Virus record (IMG/VR): IMGVR_UViG_3300029986_000006
Coordinates: 1-36,203 of that record
Length of the DNA: 36,203 bases
Strand: one strand, 5' to 3'
From: a virus
A program made the position numbers and the translations under genes. How positions within the stretch are numbered: position 1 is the first letter of the stretch; the number at the start of each line of letters is the position of its first letter. Shown here piece after piece: positions 1 through 7,703 of this stretch. The notes beneath the pieces are model-generated. The model was not told the origin of the DNA, searched no databases, and saw only the letters and a list, made by a program, of their open reading frames with translations.

Positions 1-127
1 ATAATCCATTAAGCGTATGTAATAGTTCCCAACACAGGCAAATAACCTGTTGTGCAAACAATGTCTGTCATTGGTGATTGAACTTCAAAATATATAACGC
101 CAACAGCACTTGATATGGCCTCATTAA
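1..127. repeat. Terminal direct repeat (left copy), circular contig overlap
   Basis: These 127 bases are identical to 36077-36203. The baseplate J gene ends here at base 9, and the next structural gene (35499-36071) begins 13 bases beyond it when the two copies are superimposed, so the join is biologically continuous. An overlap of exactly 127 is what a de Bruijn assembler with k=127 leaves on a circular contig. I infer a circular or circularly permuted genome of 36,076 bp rather than true short terminal repeats. Confidence 0.95.
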
Positions 128-1088
128 CACGGCTCCATCTTATTGTTCCTGCTGGGCTTCCATCGTTTAATATCAAATCATATAAGTTTGCTTGAATGTT
201 TGTTGTAACAGTTGCTAAATCAGTGCTGTATTGTAAGCCTGTTATTGTTATGTTTATTTGATTAGGTAATGGTGCAACAACGGTTACATTTGCTGTAACT
301 GGTCTTAATGTGTTGATATATGTTGCTAAGTTTGCAACGTCTGTTGCAAGCGGTATTCCACCCGTTGAAGCGTATAAATCATCCATGCAAAAACGAACTG
401 TGACCGTGCCAGAGCCTAATTCCTGGGGGGAACACCACGCCCTGGTTACGCCTGCATAGGCCAAGGACCAATTCACATAATCATTTGCACAGCCGCCTTG
501 TGGGGCTAAGGCTGTTCGGGCCAGGATACGGGCCAATAACTCAGCGTCTGTTTCCTGATCTGTGCCACCAGTTAGGCCAGCACTTCCAACGCTTGCTTGG
601 CTTTGAAGGCCAGCTACAGAGCTTGTTAAAGTCACAAGCGTAGATGATGCTTGATTGCCTGCGGAACCGGCTATAACGGCACTAACTGGGATGCTTGCGG
701 TTGTTGTGGTGAATGTGGTTGCGGCTGTTACAACATATTGAATGCTTGATGCTGTTTGAAAAATTACGCCTGTTGAAACAGTTGTTCCAACTGTTCCAGA
801 TGCTGTTAAAAATCCAGTTGCTACAGTTGCTGTTTTTCTGTTTAAGCCCCATACCAAAGCCCAACCATCAAGATTTGATCCTGTTGCATACAATGGCGAT
901 GTTTGATTAGCTGCATAATTAATAGCATTGTATAATTCACTAACTGCGGCTGATACAGTGTAAGCATGAGCATTAACAACAGTATATGGAAGATTAGCGT
1001 CTGACCCAGGAATATTTGAATTTAGATCAGCAATTGTATTAGCTAAAATTTGTTGAAAAGTCGGAATTGTAAAACCAGTTAAACTCAT
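9..1088 (-). CDS. Baseplate J-like protein (Mu gp47 family)
   Basis: This 359-aa protein is a baseplate wedge component that links the tail hub to the fibres in contractile tails. The family signature GGTDQETDAELLARIL is present at about residues 173-188, followed by the usual C-terminal half with a run of beta strands. Its length is normal for Mu gp47/P2 gpJ relatives. It lies between the gp46-like gene (1133-1585) and, across the circular junction, the gp48-like gene (35499-36071), which is the Mu order. The start ATG is preceded by an AGGT SD site lying in the 3' arm of a 10-bp hairpin (1092-1121), so its translation may be controlled. The 3' end of the gene is present a second time at the right end of the window because of the terminal overlap. 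Confidence 0.93.
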   Translation of the reverse strand: MSLTGFTIPTFQQILANTIADLNSNIPGSDANLPYTVVNAHAYTVSAAVSELYNAINYAANQTSPLYATGSNLDGWALVWGLNRKTATVATGFLTASGTVGTTVSTGVIFQTASSIQYVVTAATTFTTTTASIPVSAVIAGSAGNQASSTLVTLTSSVAGLQSQASVGSAGLTGGTDQETDAELLARILARTALAPQGGCANDYVNWSLAYAGVTRAWCSPQELGSGTVTVRFCMDDLYASTGGIPLATDVANLATYINTLRPVTANVTVVAPLPNQINITITGLQYSTDLATVTTNIQANLYDLILNDGSPAGTIRWSRVNEAISSAVGVIYFEVQSPMTDIVCTTGYLPVLGTITYA

Positions 1089-1091
1089 ATC

Positions 1092-1127
1092 TATACCTAT
1101 AAAATTATCTCTATAGGTATATTTATC
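1092..1127 (-). promoter_or_regulatory. GATAAATA motif overlapping an SD-masking hairpin before baseplate J
   Basis: On the minus strand GATAAATA occupies 1127-1120, and its last bases form the start of the hairpin arm TATACCTATA (1121-1112). This pairs perfectly with TATAGGTATA (1101-1092), which contains the AGGT SD of the baseplate J gene. If the motif is a promoter with initiation 6-7 bases downstream, the transcript would lose most of the 5' arm and the SD would be free, while read-through RNA would fold. The motif and stem are seen; the regulation is inferred. Confidence 0.5.
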
Positions 1128-1132
1128 TTTGT

Positions 1133-1585
1133 TTAATTATTTGACTGTATCATATCCCACAAATTATCAAACTTAACTACTGTATTTGTTCCATCTGTTT
1201 TGTATATATCAATATAAATCATCAAAGTGTTTAGGGCTGGAATATCAGTTTTAATTATTATTTTTTCAGCAACACCCTGATCAATCATCCATTGTAAAGC
1301 CTCTGTTATATATGTCTTTGCTCTTGAAGCTGTTTCATAATTAAGCTTTGAATTTTGAAGCAAATATAATCGTGATCCTGTTGTTAAGCCAGTATAAGCA
1401 TCTGCCCAAAAACCATGTTGATATGTTGATTTATCAACTAAATCAGTGTCAGAAGGCTTACGCCAAGTTAAGAGGCTTATATAAATTGCATTATATAAAT
1501 CTCCACCTGTTGCAAGATCGCCATTTGCAATAGAATATCCACCTGAAAGTTGCGTATTATCATAAATTAATGAAATGTCAGTCAT
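1133..1585 (-). CDS. Baseplate wedge protein, Mu gp46 (GP46) family
   Basis: This 150-aa protein matches the phage GP46 family in length and in its core: a GDLATGGDLYNAIYISLLTWR segment followed by an HGFWADAY-type stretch, then a predicted alpha/beta C-terminal half. These proteins resemble T4 gp25 and build the baseplate wedge that joins the sheath. It sits in the conserved Mu order between the spike (1778-2512) and baseplate J (9-1088). A perfect 13-bp hairpin with a GATAAATA motif lies directly before the start codon, and the SD site falls in its 3' arm. Confidence 0.9.
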   Translation of the reverse strand: MTDISLIYDNTQLSGGYSIANGDLATGGDLYNAIYISLLTWRKPSDTDLVDKSTYQHGFWADAYTGLTTGSRLYLLQNSKLNYETASRAKTYITEALQWMIDQGVAEKIIIKTDIPALNTLMIYIDIYKTDGTNTVVKFDNLWDMIQSNN

Positions 1586-1588
1586 AAA

Positions 1589-1625
1589 AAATACCTGTGA
1601 AAATTATTATTCACAGGTATTTATC
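1589..1625 (-). promoter_or_regulatory. GATAAATA motif overlapping an SD-masking hairpin before gp46 gene
   Basis: GATAAATA is at 1625-1618 on the minus strand. Bases 1622-1610 (AAATACCTGTGAA) pair perfectly with 1601-1589 (TTCACAGGTATTT), an unusually strong 13-bp stem with an 8-base loop. The CAGGT SD of the gp46-like gene is in the 3' arm, about 8 bases before its ATG. It has the same layout as the hairpin at 1092-1127. It lacks a U-run and so is not a good terminator; I read it as a translational control element. Confidence 0.5.
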
Positions 1626-1821
1626 TTTTTATTATATAAGTATTAACATTGGAGTTGATGTACTTATCAAGATATGTCCCTTTAATATAATACAATTCGA
1701 TGTTATTTATTGGACATATTTTTCCATGTCCACTTAATATATCTTCTTCCCCCTTTAATAGGGTTTTGTGGACACATTTAACCTGTTGGTCCACCTGTAT
1801 TTGAAGAACCACTTTGAACAT
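1621..1821 (-). CDS. Doubtful small ORF downstream of the spike gene
   Basis: This open frame of up to 66 aa overlaps the last 44 bases of the spike gene and ends within a GATAAATA motif. The only ATG has no SD site, and the first 15 codons are a shifted reading of the spike C-terminus. The remainder contains two Cys (KCVHK and KICPI) and no domain I recognise. It may be a real short gene with a GTG start, a +1 extension of the spike, or chance. It is listed because it would fill a gap of about 150 bases in an otherwise tightly packed operon. Confidence 0.25.
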   Translation of the reverse strand: MFKVVLQIQVDQQVKCVHKTLLKGEEDILSGHGKICPINNIELYYIKGTYLDKYINSNVNTYIIKR

Positions 1822-2512
1822 TCGTATGAACGTGATGTTCTAAATCTATGCCACCTGCCGTGATATTTCCAGTTGCTGTGATCGTGCCATTTACGGTGAA
1901 ATTCCCCGCAAGTGTGGCTGTGCCACCAGTCGCAGTCATTGCGATAGAAGCCGCTGTAACGCTTGCATTTCCGCTCGCATTAACCGTCACGGTTGGGGCT
2001 GTGACGGTGACACCAGACGCATTTGCGACAATCACAGAACCACCGAAGGTCACTGTGATTGCCGATTGCGTCATAATAACCGTTCCGGCACCGTTGTTGA
2101 TTGTGAGCGTTCCGCCCACACCGTTAATGTATATATCAGCGGCTTTTTCCGTCGATAAGGCGATACGGTGAGCACTGGCGGCATTAGACGCTGTAGGTGT
2201 GTCCAAGTTGCTATAAACCGCAACATCGCCTGGATGGCCTCCTAACGGCCTGTAGCGACGATCATCTAAGCACAGGGCAACAGCACGGCTTGCCACCATG
2301 CCAGGATGAACAACCACACATTCAGCCGCTGAGTTACCAGAAGCGGGCAAGGGGATAGAATTAAAACCATAACTTTGAAGTCTAGGAACATCATTATAAA
2401 CTTCCCCATTGTAACCGTTCAATTGGACTGCTTGCATCCCACCAGCATCATTAACTAAACTTAATGTCGCACGTTTAACGCTGTTTATCATTCGTCTATC
2501 ATAATCGCCCAT
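1778..2512 (-). CDS. Baseplate central spike, Mu gp45/P2 gpV type
   Basis: This 244-aa membrane-piercing spike forms the tip of the contractile tail. The N-terminal half (about residues 1-110) is the OB-fold-containing gp45 region with a DDRRYRPLGGHPGDVAVYS segment. Residues about 120-215 are short repetitive Val/Thr/Ala/Gly strands typical of a trimeric beta-helix. The C-terminal tip carries EHHVHT, an HxH motif of the sort that binds an iron ion at the apex of P2 gpV-like spikes, and ends in the usual SNTGGPTG. It lies directly after the hub gene (2521-3624), with an 8-base gap. Confidence 0.9.
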   Translation of the reverse strand: MGDYDRRMINSVKRATLSLVNDAGGMQAVQLNGYNGEVYNDVPRLQSYGFNSIPLPASGNSAAECVVVHPGMVASRAVALCLDDRRYRPLGGHPGDVAVYSNLDTPTASNAASAHRIALSTEKAADIYINGVGGTLTINNGAGTVIMTQSAITVTFGGSVIVANASGVTVTAPTVTVNASGNASVTAASIAMTATGGTATLAGNFTVNGTITATGNITAGGIDLEHHVHTNVQSGSSNTGGPTG

Positions 2513-2520
2513 ATATCACC

Positions 2521-3624
2521 TTATTGATTGCTTGTGTTTGTATTGCTTCCGCTATTTGTATCTGTTGCCACGTCTTGCCATCTGGAAAGGGCAGGGTCTT
2601 TGAAACTTGGGTCTGGTGTAAATGCTTCGGGTGGCATTAATACCAGTTCACAAGTTGTTCCTGACCCTTGATCAAGTGTATATGTGATTTCAGCAATTAC
2701 TAAATCTGTATATATATTATAATAATCATCATAAACTGATACCATTTGATTTGTTTTAAACAATGATCCGTCTTTCATTCTCCAATCACTTGTTGAATAT
2801 GAAAAAGTTGTAGATCGCCCTGATCTATGTGCAATTTCCCAATTGGCACGTTTCTGGCAATCATCACCTGTTCCGTTATATTCCATGACTTTTATTAAAA
2901 CGCGATTTGCTGGCATGGTTGAATCAACGGCTGTGTAAGACAGGCTTGAACCAAGTTGGTTAGCTACTTCCAAGTTTTGAATGCCTTGACCCATAACAAC
3001 AATTTTACCATAACGTTGAGTTGCGTTTGTTTCGCGTCGTGATGCAATTATGTTGTTATCAGTTGCTTTTTTTAATCTCTGGAGCTTCCCGCTTCCCGCT
3101 GTTCCAGCTTGTGTTAAAAGAAGATTGCCTTTTTCATCGTCTGTAACAATGACATAGCGTAATCTTGCAAGCTTCTCAATTATTTCAAATATTGGTTCGC
3201 CAAGTTCTGGCATAAAGTTTATAAAAGCGTCTCCAACATCTGTTGATTTTATAACATCAATTGATTGCTGATTACACAAATCAACAGCAATTTGATATAA
3301 ATTCATGTTTTGATATGAGCCCATATGTTGATTGCTACAATCAACAATATCTCTTGTCTTACTTCTGCCTGATACATTTATAGAGTGGCTTCTAATGGAT
3401 ATGTTGTCTGCATATCGATCAATGTAACCAGTTAGAACTAAGTCATTGCCGAACCATATTTCACATGGTGCATTAGCCCTAACTTCTACTGGTAATCCGC
3501 CAACATCCATTGAAGACATTGATAAAGAAAATGTTGAACACGCTTCATCTAAACTTCTATGAACTTGAACAGATTGCCAACCAGATAAATTAACTCCATT
3601 AACAACTAATTTTACTTTATCCAT
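2521..3624 (-). CDS. Baseplate hub protein, Mu gp44 / gpD-like (tail protein P)
   Basis: This 367-aa hub protein connects the tube to the spike. It opens with VKLVVNGVNLSGWQSVQVHRSLDEACSTF, a typical beginning of Mu gp44 and T4 gp27-like hubs. The following sequence has the expected beta-rich hub domains, including the RYVIVTDDEKGNLLLTQAG segment (about residues 155-173) common in this family. Its place between the gp43-like gene (3634-4899) and the spike gene (1778-2512) is the Mu gene order. The C-terminus ends in a short Asn/Ser/Thr-rich tail that looks disordered. Confidence 0.9.
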   Translation of the reverse strand: MDKVKLVVNGVNLSGWQSVQVHRSLDEACSTFSLSMSSMDVGGLPVEVRANAPCEIWFGNDLVLTGYIDRYADNISIRSHSINVSGRSKTRDIVDCSNQHMGSYQNMNLYQIAVDLCNQQSIDVIKSTDVGDAFINFMPELGEPIFEIIEKLARLRYVIVTDDEKGNLLLTQAGTAGSGKLQRLKKATDNNIIASRRETNATQRYGKIVVMGQGIQNLEVANQLGSSLSYTAVDSTMPANRVLIKVMEYNGTGDDCQKRANWEIAHRSGRSTTFSYSTSDWRMKDGSLFKTNQMVSVYDDYYNIYTDLVIAEITYTLDQGSGTTCELVLMPPEAFTPDPSFKDPALSRWQDVATDTNSGSNTNTSNQ

Positions 3625-3633
3625 TTTTTCCTT

Positions 3634-4899
3634 TTAATTATCACTAATAAGAGCATCAATATCTTTTGGCATAAACAAACTATTTGTTATATTTGCTTCA
3701 TTTCTATTTATCAGGCTGTCGCGTTGTGTTGCGTCACCATAAATTATGTGGGCAACCAAATAGCTTGGAAGTGAAGCACCTAGCGAATATGTCTTTATTT
3801 GTGGTTTTTGTGCAGCACGAGTATTTAAATCATCAACAACCGATGATCTTAAAGCACGTAATGCAGTGAATTCATTGGATGATGTGTTTGCATCTAATAA
3901 AAGACTGTCTATTGATGCTGTGATGGTGTTTCTGTCTGCAATAACATCACTATATGAAGCATAATTATAAACAGTTGTTGCTTGTGCCATTAAGGCAACG
4001 CCATGTTGGGCATTATAATGATTTATAGCGTTTGTGACGTTGGCTTGATTTTGGCGAGAAGGGGTTACAATGCCTGTTGGCTTGCCATTGCTTCCAACAC
4101 TTCCGAGGACGCCAACACCAACCTTTTTAGGTGAAACAGGTGTATAAGCGTTGAAAAGTGTCAATCCAGCATTAAAAGATGATCTGGTATAATTATCATC
4201 ACCAATTGCACGGCCTAACTTATCAACACTTGACAGTAAATTATTAACAGATTGAAAGATTGATCCTAAACCAAGTGGGTTGTTTTTGGCGTTAGTGATC
4301 ATATTAGCAACGTTGCTAATGAAAGCTGCCACATTGTTGATATATGAAGCAATTCCATTAACTAATTTATAATAGCTCTTAACTGTGCTAACAACAGTGT
4401 TATAAACATAATCAAAACCTGATACCGCTGTTGAAAGCGTTCCATAAAGGGAAGTTGTTCCTGCATTAATAAGATTGTTTGTTTTTGCAATAACATTTGA
4501 TTGTGTATTAACTGTTCGGTTGGGAAATTGCTTAATACCACTTTCAATGAATATTATTGAAAAATGAGTTATCAAACCACTTGTGTCATTGTGTGATGTG
4601 TAGTCTTCAACACATACATTCAATTCACCATAAAGGGGATGCACAAACTTTCCAGGGCCATAAGCATCTAAAGCACGAATTAAATCAGATGATCGTTGAA
4701 TATAATCAGCACCAATTACATAAGCTTCAATCTTAAAGTATCTTGCACGTCTGCCTAAATCTTCAACATAATTAACATCTTGATATGTGTATTCATGATT
4801 TTCAAGGCGTCTTCCGCCTCTTATTTCTTGGTTTTCATAATCAAAAATAATTCCACGAAAACTTGCTTGTAATATATTTTTTTGCCATTGTGTTGCCAT
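3634..4899 (-). CDS. DNA circularisation N-terminal family tail protein (Mu gp43-like)
   Basis: This 421-aa protein begins with the conserved DNA_circ_N domain (about residues 1-125), with RGIIFDYENQEIRGGRRLENHEYTYQD and DLGRRARYFKIEAYVIG followed by a PGKFVHPLYGE segment. Despite the family name, members are baseplate or tail proteins encoded between the tape measure and the hub, as here. The start codon overlaps the tape-measure stop (TAATG), suggesting coupled translation. The middle and C-terminal parts are helical and less conserved. One in-frame copy of GATAAATA (3712-3705) lies near its 3' end, 80 bases before the next gene. Confidence 0.88.
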   Translation of the reverse strand: MATQWQKNILQASFRGIIFDYENQEIRGGRRLENHEYTYQDVNYVEDLGRRARYFKIEAYVIGADYIQRSSDLIRALDAYGPGKFVHPLYGELNVCVEDYTSHNDTSGLITHFSIIFIESGIKQFPNRTVNTQSNVIAKTNNLINAGTTSLYGTLSTAVSGFDYVYNTVVSTVKSYYKLVNGIASYINNVAAFISNVANMITNAKNNPLGLGSIFQSVNNLLSSVDKLGRAIGDDNYTRSSFNAGLTLFNAYTPVSPKKVGVGVLGSVGSNGKPTGIVTPSRQNQANVTNAINHYNAQHGVALMAQATTVYNYASYSDVIADRNTITASIDSLLLDANTSSNEFTALRALRSSVVDDLNTRAAQKPQIKTYSLGASLPSYLVAHIIYGDATQRDSLINRNEANITNSLFMPKDIDALISDN

Positions 4900-6797
4900 T
4901 AACTTCCATCTACCTTGCGTAATCCTGTGTTGAACTCCATTGCTACGTTTTTATCATTTCCAGTTTGACTTATATTAAGTCCTGCTGGTGCATCAACCTT
5001 TAATCTAACAACGCTTTCTGGCTTGCTATTGTTTGATGATTGATAAAGCTTTTGTGCCAAGCCTCCTCTATAGTCGGCTTCGCCTTCTTTATCGGCAGGA
5101 CGTTCATAATATTTTGATACGATTGAACCGGCTGAATAAGCATCATTTGCAGAGGCTAACTTGCGGCCTGCCCCTTGTTCATTTCCTGCCTTCAACTCGT
5201 AATTCATAAAGTTCAATTGTTCGTCTAAGCTTGATCCTTTGATTGATTTACCAAATACGCGGGCAAATTCCGATTGTCTGTCTGGGTGCCATTGTCCAAT
5301 TCCATACGCCTTGCCGCCGTCGCCAACCGCGTTAGGGTTGCCGTTGCTTTCTCTGATCACGCTTGCGGCTAATCCTGCACTTGGAGCCGAACCCCAGCCC
5401 ATCGATTTGAACGTATCCATGATCGCATTAGCAGATGATGAAACAGCCTCTTTGCCGTAATTGAGGGCACCAGATGCTGTTTCACCTACGGTATGTCCAA
5501 CATTGCGAACAACGGTTGAAACGGTTGTTACACTGTCACCAACAGCAAGCCCAAGTTTTTGAAAGGAATCTTTTATCTTTTGAATTTTATCATCAAAGTA
5601 GTTGCAAATTTTATCAATGATGCCAACAACATATTCTTTTATGCTATCCCATATTTCAATTGTTTTACCTTTAAGCCAATCCCAATGTTTCCATATCTTG
5701 TAAGCACCAACACCAACGGCAGCAACCGCCGCTGCAATAGCAAGTGGTATGATCCCAATAGCACCAACAACCACACCGATCACAGCACCAATTGCTTCAA
5801 ATCCAGCAACAGCTATTGATATAACGGTTGATATTCCAGATAGGAACACACCAACGGCAACAAATGCCCCGGCCAACATTGTTACGCCTGATATGATCAT
5901 TGCGATTGTGGCGGTTAAGTGTTTGTTGTTTTTAATAAAGTTTGTTATTCCATTCAAAATTGGTGTGATTAATGGCAATATTCTATCGGCAATTATGTTT
6001 GATATGCCGGTCATGCTTGCGGATAAATCACGGTTTGCTTCTGTCCATTCTTTCGAATGGGCTATCATTTTATCATTCATAACCAAGCCAAGTTCACTTG
6101 ATCTATTTTTTAATTCTTCAATACCTGCTGAACCTTTTTTCAAGAATGGAAGAAGTTCAACACCAGCACGGCCAAATAATTCAGTTGCCACTTGTGCTTG
6201 TAAAATTGGTGATTTGATTTTGCTGATCTTGTCGGCAAGCTCTGGCAACATCTGATCAACATTCTTGATTTCCCCATTTGATTTCCTAACGGATATGCCA
6301 AGGGCGGTAAAAAGGGCAGCGTGTTCCCCTAAGCCCTTTGAAGCGTCTGCGGTTGAACGTGATAAATGAACCATAAGATGGTCAAATTCTTCCGACCCAA
6401 CGCCAGCCGCTGCCCCGGCATAGGCGTATTGCTGTACGGCCTCGGTAGTCATGCCTAACATGCTGGCTGTGCGTCTGGCTTCCCCACCAAGGGCAGCGAA
6501 GTTTTTAACAACCTCAACCATACCGGCGACAGAGGCAAAGCCACCAAGAGCGACAAGACCTTCTTTAAGGCCAAAGACGCTTTGTGTAGCTTCACCAACG
6601 CCACTTTTCATGTTCTTGAAATGTCCAGAAAGCTTTGTGAGGACTGAGTTTTGACCCATCCCCCCAAGAGCTTTGGAAACATTCTTTGAATCATTGCCGA
6701 AGCTTTTTAAGCCAGCCGACAATTTTTTAATTGTTGAGCTTGATTTATCAACAGCTTCAAATACCGCCTGAATAGTAAACTTTTTGTTATCCGCCAT
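4899..6797 (-). CDS. Tail tape measure protein with C-terminal lysozyme-like domain
   Basis: This 632-aa protein sets tail length and passes through the tube during DNA entry. Residues about 1-280 are a helical coiled region typical of TP901-type tape measures (AALGGEARRTASMLGM, LFGRAGVELLPFLKKG). About 290-375 is a long hydrophobic stretch with several potential membrane segments. From about residue 465 there is a phage tail lysozyme domain, with VIRESNGNPNAVGDGGKAYGIGQW carrying the likely catalytic Glu, for local peptidoglycan digestion. It is short for a tape measure, implying a tail of roughly 90-100 nm. It starts within the stop codon of the frameshifted chaperone (TAATG) and overlaps the next gene by one base. 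Confidence 0.93.
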   Translation of the reverse strand: MADNKKFTIQAVFEAVDKSSSTIKKLSAGLKSFGNDSKNVSKALGGMGQNSVLTKLSGHFKNMKSGVGEATQSVFGLKEGLVALGGFASVAGMVEVVKNFAALGGEARRTASMLGMTTEAVQQYAYAGAAAGVGSEEFDHLMVHLSRSTADASKGLGEHAALFTALGISVRKSNGEIKNVDQMLPELADKISKIKSPILQAQVATELFGRAGVELLPFLKKGSAGIEELKNRSSELGLVMNDKMIAHSKEWTEANRDLSASMTGISNIIADRILPLITPILNGITNFIKNNKHLTATIAMIISGVTMLAGAFVAVGVFLSGISTVISIAVAGFEAIGAVIGVVVGAIGIIPLAIAAAVAAVGVGAYKIWKHWDWLKGKTIEIWDSIKEYVVGIIDKICNYFDDKIQKIKDSFQKLGLAVGDSVTTVSTVVRNVGHTVGETASGALNYGKEAVSSSANAIMDTFKSMGWGSAPSAGLAASVIRESNGNPNAVGDGGKAYGIGQWHPDRQSEFARVFGKSIKGSSLDEQLNFMNYELKAGNEQGAGRKLASANDAYSAGSIVSKYYERPADKEGEADYRGGLAQKLYQSSNNSKPESVVRLKVDAPAGLNISQTGNDKNVAMEFNTGLRKVDGS

Positions 6798-7212
6798 TAC
6801 ATCCCTTTATTCTGCCTATCAATGTGTTTGTTTGCTCTTTTGAACCATATGTCTAATTCGCTTATAGTCATTTTTTCAATAACGTCTATACACCAACCAG
6901 TTGCCATTGAAAGAGCAAACAATTCATCAAGAAAATCTTCTTTATTATTTAAAATTATAAAAAAGGTTCAATTTCTTCCATCAGGCCGTTAACGTCTTTT
7001 ACCTTCATCTTTTCAATAAAGTTCAAACCAACTTTTGATAATATGGAAATAATTTTCAACATCTTAGCCATGTCATTATCTTCTGATTTAAACTTAGTGA
7101 AATCGCCTGCTGTTGGTTCTCTTAAAAATATTTCTTCAATCATTACATTGCTTTCAACTGTTAAAGGCTTTGATAGTTTGAATTTTATTATTGCGTCTTC
7201 TTCTTTAATCAT
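6797..7212 (-). CDS. Tail assembly chaperone, -1 frameshifted long form
   Basis: Tail assembly chaperones coat the tape measure and are commonly made in a short form and a -1 frameshifted long form. The zero-frame product (6955-7212) ends one codon after TTTTTTA. Reading in the -1 frame from base 6958 is open for 53 codons and stops at 6799-6797, exactly overlapping the tape-measure ATG. The extension reads as a real protein (DELFALSMATGWCIDVIEK, then MTISELDIWFKRANK), ending DRQNKGM. The predicted fusion is 138 aa. Open frame, slippery site and gene position all agree; only the efficiency is unknown. Confidence 0.85.
6955..7212 (-). CDS. Tail assembly chaperone, short form
   Basis: This 85-aa zero-frame product lies between the tail tube and the tape measure. 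It opens MIKEEDAIIKFKLSKPLTVESN and includes EIFLREPTAGDF, a segment usual in Mu gp41/lambda gpG-like chaperones, followed by a predominantly helical C-terminus. It is expected to be more abundant than the frameshifted form. Confidence 0.85.
   Translation of the reverse strand: MIKEEDAIIKFKLSKPLTVESNVMIEEIFLREPTAGDFTKFKSEDNDMAKMLKIISILSKVGLNFIEKMKVKDVNGLMEEIEPFL
6958..6964 (-). promoter_or_regulatory. Programmed -1 ribosomal frameshift site
   Basis: The minus strand reads T TTT TTA in the zero frame, a canonical X XXY YYZ heptamer (the same one as HIV-1 gag-pol), directly before the stop codon TAA at 6957-6955. I did not find a strong stem-loop just downstream; the following bases are AT-rich. 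Confidence 0.8.
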
Positions 7213-7232
7213 TTTATTTTCCTTTTTATAAA

Positions 7233-7586
7233 TTAGTTATAATCGTGTCCAGTGCCTTCAAATTTGAAAGATACTGTGCCTTCACTTGTGTCAAGTTTGA
7301 ATTCATCAACAGCATTTGCACCAGTTAAGCCGTAACTGTTTCCGCCTGCGGTTTTTACAGTAACATTCACATTTGTTAAGTTTGCTAAATCTTCGATGTT
7401 TACGCCTTCATCAACATAAATTGTTCCAGAAATATAGCTGGCAACAGCTTCTTGTTTGATGTTGATTTTTCCGTTGCTTGCAACTTTGCTTTCTTGTTTA
7501 ATATTTTGAATTGATATATCAAACTTACCTTCTGTTGAGTATGTTTGTCCGTCAATATTCAAATAGGATATACCTGCTATAATCAT
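7233..7586 (-). CDS. Tail tube protein (Mu gpM-like)
   Basis: This 117-aa protein forms the inner tube of the contractile tail. Its length and features fit the Mu-type tube family: an early GQTYSTEGKFDISIQ segment, and an ending VSFKFEGTGHDYN of the sort seen in tube proteins. It follows the sheath gene (7704-9188) and precedes the chaperone, as in Mu. A perfect palindromic terminator (7650-7681) and a separate GATAAATA motif (7630-7623) lie between sheath and tube, so the tube gene probably has its own transcript, fitting its need for high expression. Confidence 0.88.
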   Translation of the reverse strand: MIIAGISYLNIDGQTYSTEGKFDISIQNIKQESKVASNGKINIKQEAVASYISGTIYVDEGVNIEDLANLTNVNVTVKTAGGNSYGLTGANAVDEFKLDTSEGTVSFKFEGTGHDYN

Positions 7587-7622
7587 TTGTTGTTATTCCT
7601 TAAATGGTTAATTTGATATATA

Positions 7623-7630
7623 TATTTATC
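7623..7630 (-). promoter_or_regulatory. GATAAATA promoter-like motif before tail tube gene
   Basis: The minus strand carries GATAAATATATATATC, with the motif 37 bases before the tube ATG and just downstream of the sheath terminator. That is the expected place for an independent promoter. No convincing -35 box is visible. Confidence 0.45.
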
Positions 7631-7649
7631 ATTTAGGTTCATAATAAGA

Positions 7650-7681
7650 AAAAGGAACGGAAAATATTTTCCGTTCCTTTT
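7650..7681. terminator. Bidirectional intrinsic terminator, 32-bp perfect palindrome
   Basis: Bases 7650-7665 and 7666-7681 are perfect inverse complements (AAAAGGAACGGAAAAT and its reverse complement). T-runs occur on both strands. On the minus strand it lies directly after the sheath gene. Confidence 0.85.
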
Positions 7682-7703
7682 ATTTCTACCTTATTTATTG
7701 TTC

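Noticed and set aside
1848-2171. Plus-strand frame of 107 codons opposite the spike
   Set aside because: Its Pro/Val/Ala repetitiveness is the complement of the beta-helix repeats of the spike gene.
5239-6654. Several plus-strand open frames opposite the tape measure
   Set aside because: Codon phase matches the antisense of a clear gene in GC-richer patches. No SD sites and no plausible proteins.
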